This document shows, in pieces, positions 1-11,396 of a stretch of 64,000 nt of DNA; within the stretch, counting starts at the first letter, position 1, and the number at the start of each line of letters is the position of its first letter. Where the stretch lies: contig OZ025213.1 of assembly GCA_964019055.1 (NCBI GenBank), positions 7,738,472 through 7,802,471 of the forward strand, read 5' to 3'. The notes beneath the pieces were generated by a model that was given only the letters and a program-made list of their open reading frames with translations, had not been told where the DNA came from and searched no databases. Both the position numbers and the translations under genes were made by a program. The DNA comes from Anthopleura xanthogrammica (Eukaryota > Cnidaria > Anthozoa > Actiniaria > Actiniidae).

Positions 1-148
1 GTAGCTGCGCATGCGCGGGCACCAAAACTAGGGGAAGACTGACGAATTTTCACAAGATAAACGTGACCATGTATAGGTAGAATCGTGCCAGCAATCCATT
101 TCCGTGATCAAAATTGGCAAATTCCAAAATCTTAAAGTGCCTAACTTT
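1..148 (+). repeat. Representative 148-bp satellite monomer
   Basis: Anatomy of one unit. Positions 1-20 are the GC-rich head GTAGCTGCGCATGCGCGGGC. 21-37 hold the ACCAAAACTAGGGGAAG block, and 41-60 an A/T-rich part. 61-80 hold AACGTGACC followed by ATGTATAGGTAG. 81-100 hold the GTGCCAGCAATCC block. 101-130 contain TGATCA and two partly self-complementary A/T tracts (TTGG...CCAA around 115-126). 131-148 end in AAAGTGCCTAACTTT, whose positions 141-144 define most monomer subtypes: CTAA, CTCA, CTTA, CTAT, GTAT and CCAA. The length is 1 mod 3, so any reading frame shifts from unit to unit. This copy has A at position 42 (GACG instead of GCCG), a rare variant. Confidence 0.95.
6..17. promoter_or_regulatory. 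NRF-1/P3A2/Ewg-type palindromic site (one per monomer)
   Basis: TGCGCATGCGCG fits every position of the metazoan NRF-1 family consensus YGCGCAYGCGCR; the core GCGCATGCGC is a perfect palindrome. It recurs at the same place in most of the roughly 432 units of both arms; for example, the first inverted unit has it at 24144-24155. Known from the family: NRF-1 (vertebrates), P3A2 (sea urchin) and Ewg (Drosophila) bind this motif as dimers, and NRF-1 binding is blocked by CpG methylation. Binding here is inference. The motif may also be an accident of a repeat head kept for other reasons, such as Z-DNA or nucleosome phasing. Confidence 0.45.
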
Positions 149-888
149 GTAGCTGCGCATGCGCGGGCACCAAAACTAGGGGAAGACTGCCGAATTTTCA
201 AAAGATAAACGTGACCATGTATAGGTAGAATCGTGCCAGCAATCCATTTCCGTGATAAAAATTGGCAAATTCCAAAATCGTAAAGTGCGTATCTTTGTAG
301 CTGCGCATGCGCGGGCACCAAAACTAGAGTAAGACTGCCGAATTTTTACAAGGTAAACGTGACCATGTATAGGTAGAATCGCGCCAGCAATCCAATTCCG
401 TGATCAAAATTGTCAAATTCCAAAATCGTAAAGTGCGTATCTTTGTAGCTGCGCATGCGCGGGCACCAAAACTAGGGGAAGACTGCCCAATTTTCACAAG
501 ATAAACGTGACCATGTATAGGTAGAATCGTGCCAGCAATCCATTTCCGTGATCAAAATTGTCAAATTCCAAAATCGTAAAGTGCCTTACTTTGTAGCTGC
601 GCATACGCGGGTACCAAAACTAGGGGAAGACTGCCGAATTTTCACAAGATAAACGTGACCATGTATAGGTAGAATCGTGCCAGCAATCCATTTCCGTGAT
701 CAAAATTGGCAAATTCCAAAATCTTAAAGTGCCTAACTTTGTAGCTGCGCATGCGCGGGCACCAAAACTAGGGGAAGACTGCCGAATTTTCAAAAGATAA
801 ACGTGACCATGTATAGGTAGAATCGTGCCAGCAATCCATTTCCGTGATCAAAATTGTCAAATTCCAAAATCGTAAAGTGCCTAACTTT

Positions 889-2960
889 GTAGCTGCGCAT
901 GCGCGGGCACCAAAACTAGGGGAAGACTGCCGAATTTTCAAAAGATAAACGTGACCATGTATAGGTAGAATCGTGCCAGCAATCCATTTCCGTGATTAAA
1001 ATTGGCAAATTCAAAAATTGTAAAGTGCCTCACTTTGTAGCTGCGCATGCGCGGGCACCAAAACTAGGGGAAGACTGCCGAATTTGCAAAAGATAAACGT
1101 GACCATGTATAGGTAGAATCGTGCCAGCAATCCATTTCCGTGATCAAAATTTGCAAATTCAAAAATCGTAAAGTGCCTCACTTTGTAGCTGCGCATGCGC
1201 GTGCACCAAAACTAGGGGAAGACTGCCGAATTTTCACAAGATAAACGTGACCATGTATAGGTAGAATCGTGCCAGCAATCCATTTCCGTGATCAACATTG
1301 GCAAATTCCAAAATCGTAAAGTGCCTAACTTTGTAGCTGCGCATGCGCGGGCACCAAAACTAGGGGAAGACTGCCGAATTTTCACAAGATTAACGTGACC
1401 ATGTATAGGTAGAATCGTGCCAGCAATCCATTTCCGTGATCAAAATTGTCAAATTCCAAAATCGTAAAGTGCCTAGCTTTGTAGCTGCGCATGCGCGGGC
1501 ACCAAAACTAGGGGAAGACTGCCGAATTTTCAAAAGATAAACATGACCATGTATAGGTAGAATCGTGCCAGCAATCCATTTCCGTGATTAAAATTGGCAA
1601 ATTCAAAAATTGTAAAGTGCCTCACTTTGTAGCTGCGCATGCGCGGGCACAAAAACTAGGGGAAGACTGCCGAATTTGCAAAAGATAAACGTGACCATGT
1701 ATAGGTAGAATCGTGCCAGCAATCCATTTCCGTGATCAAAATTTGCAAATTCAAAAATCGTAAAGTGCCTCACTTTGTAGCTGCGTATGCGCGGGCACCA
1801 AAACTAGGGGAAGACTGCCGAATTTTCACAAGATAAACGTGACCATGTATAGGTAGAATCGTGCCAGCAATCCATTTCCGTGATCAAAATTTGCAAATTC
1901 CAAAATCGTAAAGTGCCTAACTTTGTAGCTGCGCATGCGCGGGCACCAAAACTAGGGGAAAACTGCCGAATTTTCACAAGATAAACGTGACCATGTATAG
2001 GTAGAATCGTGCCAGCAATCCATTTCCGTGATCAAAATTGTCAAATTCCAAAATCGTAAAGTGCCTTACTTTGTAGCTGCGCATGCGCGGGCACCAAAAC
2101 TAGGGGAAGACTGCCGAATTTTCACAAGATAAACGTGACCTTGTATAGGTAGAATCGTGCAAGGAATCGATTTCCGTGATCAAAATTGTCAAATTCCAAA
2201 ATCGTAAAGTGCCTAACTTAGTAGCTGCGCATGCGCGGGCACCAAAACTAGGGGAAGACTGCCGAATTTTCAAAAGATAAACGTGACCATGTATAGGTAG
2301 AATCGTGCCAGCAATCCATTTCCGTGATTAAAATTGGCAAATTCAAAAATTGTAAAGTGCCTCACTTTGTAGCTGCGCATGCGCGGGCACCAAAACTAGG
2401 GGAAGACTGCCGAATTTGCAAAAGATAAACGTGACCATGTATAGGTAGAATCGTGCCAGCAATTCATTTCCTTGATCAAAATTTGCAAATTCAAAAATCG
2501 TAAAGTGCCTCACTTTGTAGCTGCGCATGCGCGGGCACCAAAACTAGGGGAAGACTGCCGAATTTTCACAAGATAAACGTGACCATGTATAGGTAGAATC
2601 GTGCCAGCAATCCATTTCCGTGATCAAAATTGTCAAATTCCAAAATCGTAAAGTGCCTAACTTTGTAGCTGCGCATGCGCGGGCACCAAAACTAGGGGAA
2701 GACTGCCGAATTTTCACAAGATAAACGTGACCATGTATAGGTAGAATCGTGCCAGCAATCCATTTCCGTGATCAAAATTTGCAAATTCAAAAATCGTAAA
2801 GTGCCTCACTTTGTAGCTGCGCCAGCGCGGGCACCAAAACTAGGGGAAGACTGCCGAATTTTCACAAGATAAACGTGACCATGTATAGGTAGAATCGTGC
2901 CAGCAATCCATTTCCGTGATTAAAATTGGCAAATTCCAAAATCGTAAAGTGCCTAACTTT
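889..2960 (+). repeat. Left-arm segmental duplication, copy 1 (14 monomers)
   Basis: Fourteen units match 5033-7400 in order, at an offset of 28 units (4144 bp) up to about 2220 and of 30 units (4440 bp) after it. Diagnostic units are GCGCGTGCACC with GATCAACATTGG (1185), AGATTAACG (1333), AAACATGACC (1481), GCGTATGCGC (1777), the CCTTG/CAAGG unit (2073), AATTCATTTCCTTGATC (2369) and the GCGCCAGCGC unit (2813). Confidence 0.87.
2813..2960 (+). repeat. Monomer subtype with destroyed palindromic head (ATG to CAG)
   Basis: At 2823-2825 the central ATG of GCGCATGCGC is CAG, giving GCGCCAGCGC. The self-complementary NRF-1-like site is lost but the length is kept. Other left-arm copies are at 7263 and 10371. 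Mirrored CTG copies are at 34952, 43980, 44720, 47679, 53451, 55227, 59371 and 60555. They sit within larger duplicated blocks, so most are descendants of a few events. Confidence 0.85.
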
Positions 2961-3996
2961 GTAGCTGCGCATGCGCGGGCACCAAAACTAGGGGAAGACT
3001 GCCGAATTTTCACAAGATAAACGTGACTATGTATAGGTAGAATCGTGCCAGCAATCCATTTCCGTGATCAAAATTGGCAAATTCCAAAATCGCAAAGTGC
3101 CTCACTTTGTAGCTGCGCATGCGCGGGCACCAAAACTAGGGGAAGACTGCCGAATTTTCACAAGATAAACGTGACCATGTATAGGTAGAATCGTGCCAGC
3201 AATCCATTTCCGTGATCAAAATTTGCAAATTCCAAAATCGTAAAGTGCCTAACTTTGTAGCTGCGCATGCGCGGGCACCAAAACTAGGGGAAGACTGCCG
3301 AATTTTCACAAGATAAACGTGACCATGTATAGGTAGAATCGTGCCAGCAATCCATTTCCGTGATCAAAATTGGCAAATTCCAAAATCGTAAAGTGCCTCA
3401 CTTTGTAGCTGCGCATGCGCGGGCATCAAAACTAGGGGAAGACTGCCGAATTTTCACAAGATTAACGTGACCATGTATAGGTAGAATCGTGCCAGCAATT
3501 CATTTCCGTGATCAAAATTGTCAAATTCCAAAATCGTAAAGTGCCTAACTTTGTAGCTGCGCATGCGCTGGCACCAAAACTAGGGGAAGACTGCCGAATT
3601 TTCAAAAGATAAACGTGACCTTGTATAGGTAGAATCGTGCAAGGAATCGATTTCCGTGATCAAAATTGGCAAATTCCAAAATCGTAAAGTGCCTAACTTT
3701 GTAGCTGCGCATGCGCGGGCACCAAAACTAGGGGAAGACTGCCGAATTTTCACAAGATAAACGTGACCATGTATAGGTAGAATCGTGCCAGCAATCCATT
3801 TCCGTGATAAAAATTGGCAAATTCCAAAATCGTAAAGTGCGTATCTTTGTAGCTGCGCATGCGCGGGTACCAAAACTAGTGGAAGACTGCCGAATTTTCA
3901 CAATGTAAACGTGACCATGTATAGGTAGAATCGCGCCAGCAATCCAATTCCCTGATCAAAATTGGCAAATTCAAAAATTGTAAAGTGCCTCACTTT

Positions 3997-5180
3997 GTAG
4001 CTGCGCATGCGCGGGCACCAAAACTAGGGGAAGACTGCCGAATTTGCAAAAGATAAACGTGACCATGTATAGGTAGAATCGTGCCAGCAATCCATTACCG
4101 TAATCAAAATTTGCAAATTCCAAAATCGTAAAGTGCCTAACTTTGTAGCTGCGCATGCGCGGGCACCAAAACTAGGGGAAGACTGCCGAATTTTCACAAG
4201 ATAAACGTGACCATGTATAGGTAGAATCCTGCCAGCAATCCATTTCCGTGATCAAAATTGTCAAATTCCAAAATCGTAAAGTGCCTCACTTTGTAGCTGC
4301 GCATGCGCGGGCACCAAAACTAGGGGAAGACTGCCGAATTTTCACAAGATAAACGTGACCATGTATAGGTAGAATCGTGCCAGCAATCCATTTTCGTGAT
4401 CAAAATTGTCAAATTCCAAAATCGTAAAGTGCCTAACTTTGTAGCTGCGCATGCGCGGGCACCAAAACTAGGGGAAGACTGCCGAATTTTCAAAAGATAA
4501 ACGTGACCATGTATAGGTAGAATCGTGCCAGCAATCCATTTCCGTGATTAAAATTGGCAAATTCAAAAATTGTAAAGTGCCTCACTTTGTAGCTGCGCAT
4601 GCGCGGGCACCAAAACTAGGGGAAGACTGCCGAATTTGCAAAAGATAAACGTGACCATGTATAGGTAGAATCGTGCCAGCAATCCATTACCGTAATCAAA
4701 ATTTGCAAATTCCAAAATCGTAAAGTGCCTAACTTTGTAGCTGCGCATGCGCGGGCACCAAAACTAGGGGAAGACTGCCGAATTTTCACAAGATAAACGT
4801 GACCATGTATAGGTAGAATCGTGCCAGCAATCCATTTCCGTGATCAAAATTGTCAAATTCCAAAATCGTAAAGTGCCTCACTTTGTAGCTGCGCATGCGC
4901 GGGCACCAAAACTAGGGGAAGACTGCCGAATTTTCACAAGATAAACGTGACCATGTATAGGTAGAATCGTGCCAGCAATCCATTTCCGTGATCAAAATTG
5001 TCAAATTCCAAAATCGTAAAGTGCCTAACTTTGTAGCTGCGCATGCGCGGGCACCAAAACTAGGGGAAGACTGCCGAATTTTCAAAAGATAAACGTGACC
5101 ATGTATAGGTAGAATCGTGCCAGCAATCCATTTCCGTGATTAAAATTGGCAAATTCAAAAATTGCAAAGTGCCTCACTTT
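3997..5180 (+). repeat. 4-monomer higher-order repeat, 592 bp, two copies
   Basis: Copy A is 3997-4588 and copy B is 4589-5180. Both run: a TTTGCAAAAG unit with the rare pair CCATTACCGTAATC (4094, 4686); two TTGTCAAATT units ending CTCAC and CTAAC; and a TTTTCAAAAG unit with GATTAAAATTGG and ATTCAAAAATTG. Private changes in A are GAATCCTGCC near 4228 and CCATTTTCGTG near 4389. The next unit (5181) returns to CCATTTCCGTGATC. Confidence 0.88.
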
Positions 5181-7400
5181 GTAGCTGCGCATGCGCGGGC
5201 ACCAAAACTAGGGGAAGACTGCCGAATTTGCAAAAGATAAACGTGACCATGTATAGGTAGAATCGTGCCAGCAATCCATTTCCGTGATCAAAATTTGCAA
5301 ATTCAAAAATCGTAAAGTGCCTCACTTTGTAGCTGCGCATGCGCGTGCACCAAAACTAGGGGAAGACTGCCGAATTTTCACAAGATAAACGTGACCATGT
5401 ATAGGTAGAATCGTGCCAGCAATCCATTTCCGTGATCAACATTGGCAAATTCCAAAATCGTAAAGTGCCTAACTTTGTAGCTGCGCATGCGCGGGCACCA
5501 AAACTAGGGGAAGACTGCCGAATTTTCACAAGATTAACGTGACCATGTATAGGTAGAATCGTGCCAGCAATCCATTTCCGTGATCAAAATTGTCAAATTC
5601 CAAAATCGTAAAGTGCCTAACTTTGTAGCTGCGCATGCGCGGGCACCAAAACTAGGGGAAGACTGCCGAATTTTCAAAAGATAAACATGACCATGTATAG
5701 GTTGAATCGTGCCAGCAATCCATTTCCGTGATTAAAATTGGCAAATTCAAAAATTGTAAAGTGCCTCACTTTGTAGCTGCGCATGCGCGGGCACCAAAAC
5801 TAGGGGAAGACTGCCGAATTTGCAAAAGATAAACGTGACCATGTATAGGTAGAATCGTGCCAGCAATCCATTTCCGTTATCAAAATTTGCAAATTCAAAA
5901 ATCGTAAAGTGCCTCACTTTGTAGCTGCGTATGCGCGGGCACCAAAATTAGGGGAAGACTGCCGAATTTTCACAAGATAAACGTGACCATGTATAGGTAG
6001 AATCGTGCCAGCAATCCATTTCCGTGATCAAAATTTGCAAATTCCAAAATCGTAAAGTGCCTAACTTTGTAGCTGCGCATGCGCGGGCACCAAAACTAGG
6101 GGAAGACTGCCGAATTTTCACAAGATAAACGTGACCATGTATAGGTAGAATCGTGCCAGCAATCCATTTCCGTGATCAAAATTGACAAATTCCAAAATCG
6201 TAAAGTGCCTAACTTTGTAGCTGCGCATGCGCGGGCACCAAAACTAGGGGAAGACTGCCGAATTTTCACAAGATAAACGTGACCTTGTATAGGTAGAATC
6301 GTGCAAGGAATCGATTTCCGTGATCAAAATTGTCAAATTCCAAAATCGTAAAGTGCCTAACTTTGTAGCTGCGCATGCGCGGGCACCAAAACTAGGGGAA
6401 GACTGCCGAATTTTCACAAGATAAACGTGACCATGTATAGGTAGAATCGTGCCAGCAATCCATTTCCGTGATAAAAATTGGCAAATTCCAAAATCGTAAA
6501 GTGCGTATCTTTGTAGCTGCGCATGCGCGGGCACCAAAACTAGTGGAAGACTGCCGAATTTTCACAATGTAAACGTGACCATGTATAGGTAGAATCGCGC
6601 CAGCAATCCAATTCCGTGATCAAAATTGTCAAATTCCAAAATCGTAAAGTGCCTATCTTTGTAGCTGCGCATGCGCGGGCACCAAAACTAGGGGAAGACT
6701 GCCGAATTTTCAAAAGATAAACGTGACCATGTATAGGTAGAATCGTGCCAGCAATCCATTTCCGTGATTAAAATTGGCAAATTCAAAAATTGTAAAGTGC
6801 CTCACTTTGTAGCTGCGCATGCGCGGGCACCAAAACTAGGGGAAGACTGCCGAATTTGCAAAAGATAAACGTGACCATGTATAGGTAGAATCGTGCCAGC
6901 AATTCATTTCCTTGATCAAAATTTGCAAATTCAAAAATCGTAAAGTGCCTCACTTTGTAGCTGCGCATGCGCGGGCACCAAAACTAGGGGAAGACTGCCG
7001 AATTTTCACAAGATAAACGTGACCATGTATAGGTAGAATCGTGCCAGCAATCCATTTCCGTGATCAAAATTGTCAAATTCCAAAATCGTAAAGTGCCTAA
7101 CTTTGTAGCTGCGCATGCGCGGGCACCAAAACTAGGGGAAGACTGCCGAATTTTCACAAGATAAACGTGACCATGTATAGGTAGAATCGTGCCAGCAATC
7201 CATTTCCGTGATCAAAATTTGCAAATTCAAAAATCGTAAAGTGCCTCACTTTGTAGCTGCGCCAGCGCGGGCACCAAAACTAGGGGAAGACTGCCGAATT
7301 TTCACAAGATAAACGTGACCATGTATAGGTAGAATCGTGCCAGCAATCCATTTCCGTGATCAAAATTGGCAAATTCAAAAATCGTAAAGTGCCTCACTTT
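5033..7400 (+). repeat. Left-arm segmental duplication, copy 2 (16 monomers)
   Basis: Same unit order as 889-2960, with two extra units at 6365-6660: one with GATAAAAATTGG and GTGCGTATC, and one with ACTAGTGGAAG, CAATGTAAACG and GCGCCAGCAATCCAATTCC. The same extra pair is present in the right arm next to matching units (about 54050-54350 and 55826-56120). This suggests the 16-unit form is ancestral and that 889-2960 lost two units. Confidence 0.85.
6217..6364 (+). repeat. Monomer subtype with new CCTTG/CAAGG inverted repeat
   Basis: Four linked changes from the common monomer: A69T, C89A, C92G and C97G. The first three turn CCATG...CCAGC into CCTTG...CAAGG, a perfect 5-bp stem with a 16-base loop. 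The fourth creates ATCGAT. Same subtype: units 2073, 3553 and 9769 on the left; around 35456, 48183, 54400, 56176, 57953, 60025 and 61209 on the right. Right-arm copies at 29983 and 32203 keep the CAAGG side but have CCATG on the other; the unit near 63137 has the CCTTG side but CAGGG instead of CAAGG. Confidence 0.85.
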
Positions 7401-10400
7401 GTAGCTGCGCATGCGCGGGCACCAAAACTAGGGGAAGACTGCCGAATTTTCAAAAGATAAACGTGACCATGTATAGGTAGAATCGTGCCAGCAATCCATT
7501 TCCGTGATTAAAATTGGCAAATTCAAAAATTGTAAAGTGCCTCACTTTGTAGCTGCGCATGCGCGCGCACCAAAACTAGGGGAAGACTGCCGAATTTGCA
7601 AAAGATAAACGTGACCATGTATAGGTAGAATCGTGCCAGCAATCCATTTCCGTGATCAAAATTTGCAAATTCAAAAATCGTAAAGTGCGTATCTTTGTAG
7701 CTGCGCATGCGCGGGCACCAAAACTAGGGGAAGACTGCCGAATTTTCACAAGATAAACGTGACCATGTATAGGTAGAATCGTGACAGCAATCCATTTCCG
7801 TGATCAAAATTGTCAAATTCCAAAATCGTAAAGTGCCTCACTTTGTAGCTGCGCATGCGCGGGCACCAAAACTAGGGGAAGACTGCCGAATTTTCACAAG
7901 ATAAACGTGACCATGTATAGGTAGAATCGTGCCAGCAATCCATTTCCGTGATCAAAATTGGCAAATTCCAAAATCTTAAAGTGCCTAACTTTGTAGCTGC
8001 GCATGCGCGGGCACCAAAACTAGGGGAAGACTGCCGAATTTTCAAAAGATAAACGTGACCATGTATAGGTAGAATCGTGCCAGCAATCCATTTCCGTGAT
8101 TAAAATTGGCAAATTCCAAAATCGTAAAGTGCCTAACTTTGTAGCTGCGCATGCGCGGGCACCAAAACTAGGGGAAGACTGCCGAATTTTCACAAGATAA
8201 ACGTGACCATGTATAGGTAGAATCGTGCCAGCAATCCATTTCCGTGATCAAAATTGGCAAATTCCAAAATCGTAAAGTGCCTCACTTTGTAGCTGCGCAT
8301 GCGCGGGCACCAAAACTAGGGGAAGACTGCCGAATTTTCACAAGATAAACGTGACCATGTATAGGTAGAATCGTGCCAGCAATCCATTTCCGTGATCAAA
8401 ATTGGCAAATTCAAAAATCGTAAAGTGCCTCACTTTGTAGCTGCGCATGCGCGGGCACCAAAACTAGGGGAAGACTGCCGAATTTTCACAAGATAAATGT
8501 GACCATGTATAGGTAGAATCGTGCCAGCAATCCATTTCCGTGATCAACATTGGCAAATTCCAAAATCGTAAAGTGCCTAACTTTGTAGCTGCGCATGCGC
8601 GGGCACCAAAACTAGGGGAAGACTGCCGAATTTTCACAAGATTAACGTGACCATGTATAGGTAGAATCGTGCCAGCAATCCATTTCCGTGATCAAAATTG
8701 TCAAATTCCAAAATCGTAAAGTGCCTAACTTTGTAGCTGCGCATGCGCGGGCACCAAAACTAGGGGAAGACTGCCGAATTTTCACAAGATAAACGTGACC
8801 ATGTATAGGTAGAATCGTGCCAGCAATCCATTTTCGTGATCAACATTGGCAAATTCCAAAATCGTAAAGTGCCTAACTTTGTAGCTGCGCATGCGCGGGC
8901 ACCAAAACTAGGGGAAGACTGCCGAATTTTCACAAGATTAACGTGACCATGTATAGGTAGAATCGTGCCAGCAATCCATTTCCGTGATCAAAATTGTCAA
9001 ATTCCAAAATCGTAAAGTGCCTAACTTTGTAGCTGCGCATGCGCGGGCACCAAAACTAGGGGAAGACTGCCGAATTTTCACAAGATAAACGTGACCATGT
9101 ATAGGTAGAATCGTGCCAGCAATCCATTTCCGTGATCAAAATTTGCAAATTCCAAAATCGTAAAGTGCCTAACTTTGTAGCTGCGCATGCGCGGGCACCA
9201 AAACTAGGGGAAGACTGCCGAATTTTCACAAGATAAACGTGACCATGTATAGGTAGAATCGTGCCAGCAATCCATTTCCGTGATCAAAATTGGCAAATTC
9301 CAAAATCGTAAAGTGCCTCACTTTGTAGCTGCGCATGCGCGGGCACCAAAACTAGGGGAAGACTGCCGAATTTTCACAAGATTAACGTGACCATGTATAG
9401 GTAGAATCGTGCCAGCAATCCATTTCCGTGATCAAAATTGTCAAATTCCAAAATCGTAAAGTGCCTAACTTTGTAGCTGCGCATGCGCGGGCACCAAAAC
9501 TAGGGGAAGACTGCCGAATTTTCAAAAGATAAACGTGACCATGTATAGGTAGAATCGTGCCAGCAATCCATTTCCGTGATTAAAATTGGCAAATTCCAAA
9601 ATTGTAAAGTGCCTCACTTTGTAGCTGCGCATGCGCGGGCACCAAAACTAGGGGAAGACTGCCGAATTTTCACAAGATTAACGTGACCATGTATAGGTAG
9701 AATCGTGCCAGCAATCCATTTCCGTGATCAAAATTGACAAATTCCAAAATCGTAAAGTGCCTTACTTTGTAGCTGCGCATGCGCGGGCACCAAAACTAGG
9801 GGAAGACTGCCGAATTTTCACAAGATAAACGTGACCTTGTATAGGTAGAATCGTGCAAGGAATCGATTTCCGTGATCAAAATTGGCAAATTCCAAAATCG
9901 TAAAGTGCCTAACTTTGTAGCTGCGCATGCGCGGGCACCAAAACTAGGGGAAGACTGCCGAATTTTCACAAGATAAACGTGACCATGTATAGGTAGAATC
10001 GTGCCAGCAATCCATTTCCGTGATCAAAATTGACAAATTCCAAAATCGTAAAGTGCCTTACTTTGTAGCTGCGCATGCGCGGGCACCAAAACTAGGGGAA
10101 GACTGCCGAATTTTCACAAGATAAACGTGACCATGTATAGGTAGAATCGTGCCAGCAATCCATTTCCGTGATCAAAATTGGCAAATTCCAAAATCTTAAA
10201 GTGCCTAACTTTGTAGCTGCGCATGCGCAGGCACCAAAACTAGGGGAAGACTGCCGAATTTTCAAAAGATAAACGTGACCATGTATAGGTAGAATCGTGC
10301 CAGCAATCCATTTCCGTGATCAAAATTTGCAAATTCAAAAATCGTAAAGTGCCTCACTTTGTAGCTGCGCCAGCGCGGGCACCAAAACTAGGGGAAGACT

Positions 10401-11248
10401 GCCGAATTTTCACAAGATAAACGTGACGATGTATAGGTAGAATCGTGCCAGCAATCCATTTCCGTGATTAAAATTGGCAAATTCCAAAATCGTAAAGTGC
10501 CTCACTTTGTAGCTGCGCATGCGCGGGCACCAAAACTAGGGGAAGACTGCCGAATTTTCACAAGATAAACGTGACCATGTATAGGTAGAATCGTGCCAGC
10601 AATCCATTTCCGTGATCAAAATTGACAAATTCCAAAATCGTAAAGTGCGTATCTTTGTAGCTGCAAATGCGCGTGCACCAAAACTAGGGGAAGACTGCCG
10701 AATTTTCACAAGATAAACGTGACCATATATAGGTAGAATCGTGCCAGCAATCCATTTCCGTGATCAAAATTGGCAAATTCCAAAATCTTAAAGTGCCTAA
10801 CTTTGTAGCTGCGCATGCGCGGGCACCAAAACTAGGGGAAGACTGCCGAATTTTCAAAAGATAAACGTGACCATGTATAGGTAGAATCGTGCCAGCAATC
10901 CATTACCGTGATCAAAATTTGCAAATTCCAAAATCGTAAAGTGCCTCACTTTGTAGCTGCGCATGCGCGGGCACCAAAACTAGGGGAAGACTGCCGAATT
11001 TTCACAAGATAAACGTGACCATGTATAGGTAGAATCGTGCCAGCAATCCATTTCCGTGATTAAAATTGGCAAATTCCAAAATCGTAAAGTGCCTAACTTT
11101 GTAGCTGCGTATGCGCGGGCACCAAAACTAGGGGAAGACTGCCGAATTTTCACAAGATAAACGTGACCATGTATAGGTAGAATCGTGCCAGCAATCCATT
11201 TCCGTGATCAAAATTGTCAAATTCCAAAATCGTAAAGTGCGTATCTTT

Positions 11249-11396
11249 GTAGCTGCGCATGCGCGGGCACCAAAACTAGAGGAAGACTGCCGAATTTTCA
11301 CAAGGTAAACGTGACCATGTATAGGTAGAATCGTGCCAGCAATCCTATTCCGTTATCAAAATTGGCAAATTCCAAAATCTTCAAGTTCCTATCTTT
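11249..11396 (+). repeat. Divergent monomer used as mirror marker
   Basis: This unit has an unusual set of linked changes: ACTAGAGG, CAAGGTAAACG, AATCCTATTCCGTTATC and AAAATCTTCAAGTTCCTATC (11341-11391). It is the only such unit in the left arm. Its mirror is 33331-33478 in the right arm, and two further copies occur at 44283-44430 and 46503-46650. It therefore tracks both the inversion and the later right-arm duplications. Confidence 0.9.

Noticed and set aside
67..78. TATA-like GTATAGG preceded by CACGT-like sequence as a core promoter.
   Set aside because: The string is short and degenerate, present in every unit, and has no supporting initiator or transcript evidence.
1..148. CENP-B box in the monomer.
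   Set aside because: No match to the NTTCGNNNNANNCGGGN core on either strand. TTCGG occurs on the complement but without the remaining bases.
1..148. Self-cleaving hammerhead ribozyme, as in some satellites.
   Set aside because: The conserved CTGATGA core is absent on both strands; only CTGATCA-like strings occur in some variants.
1..148. tRNA-derived or 5S-derived satellite with Pol III promoter boxes.
   Set aside because: No recognisable B box (GGTTCGANTCC) and no cloverleaf-like order of stems.
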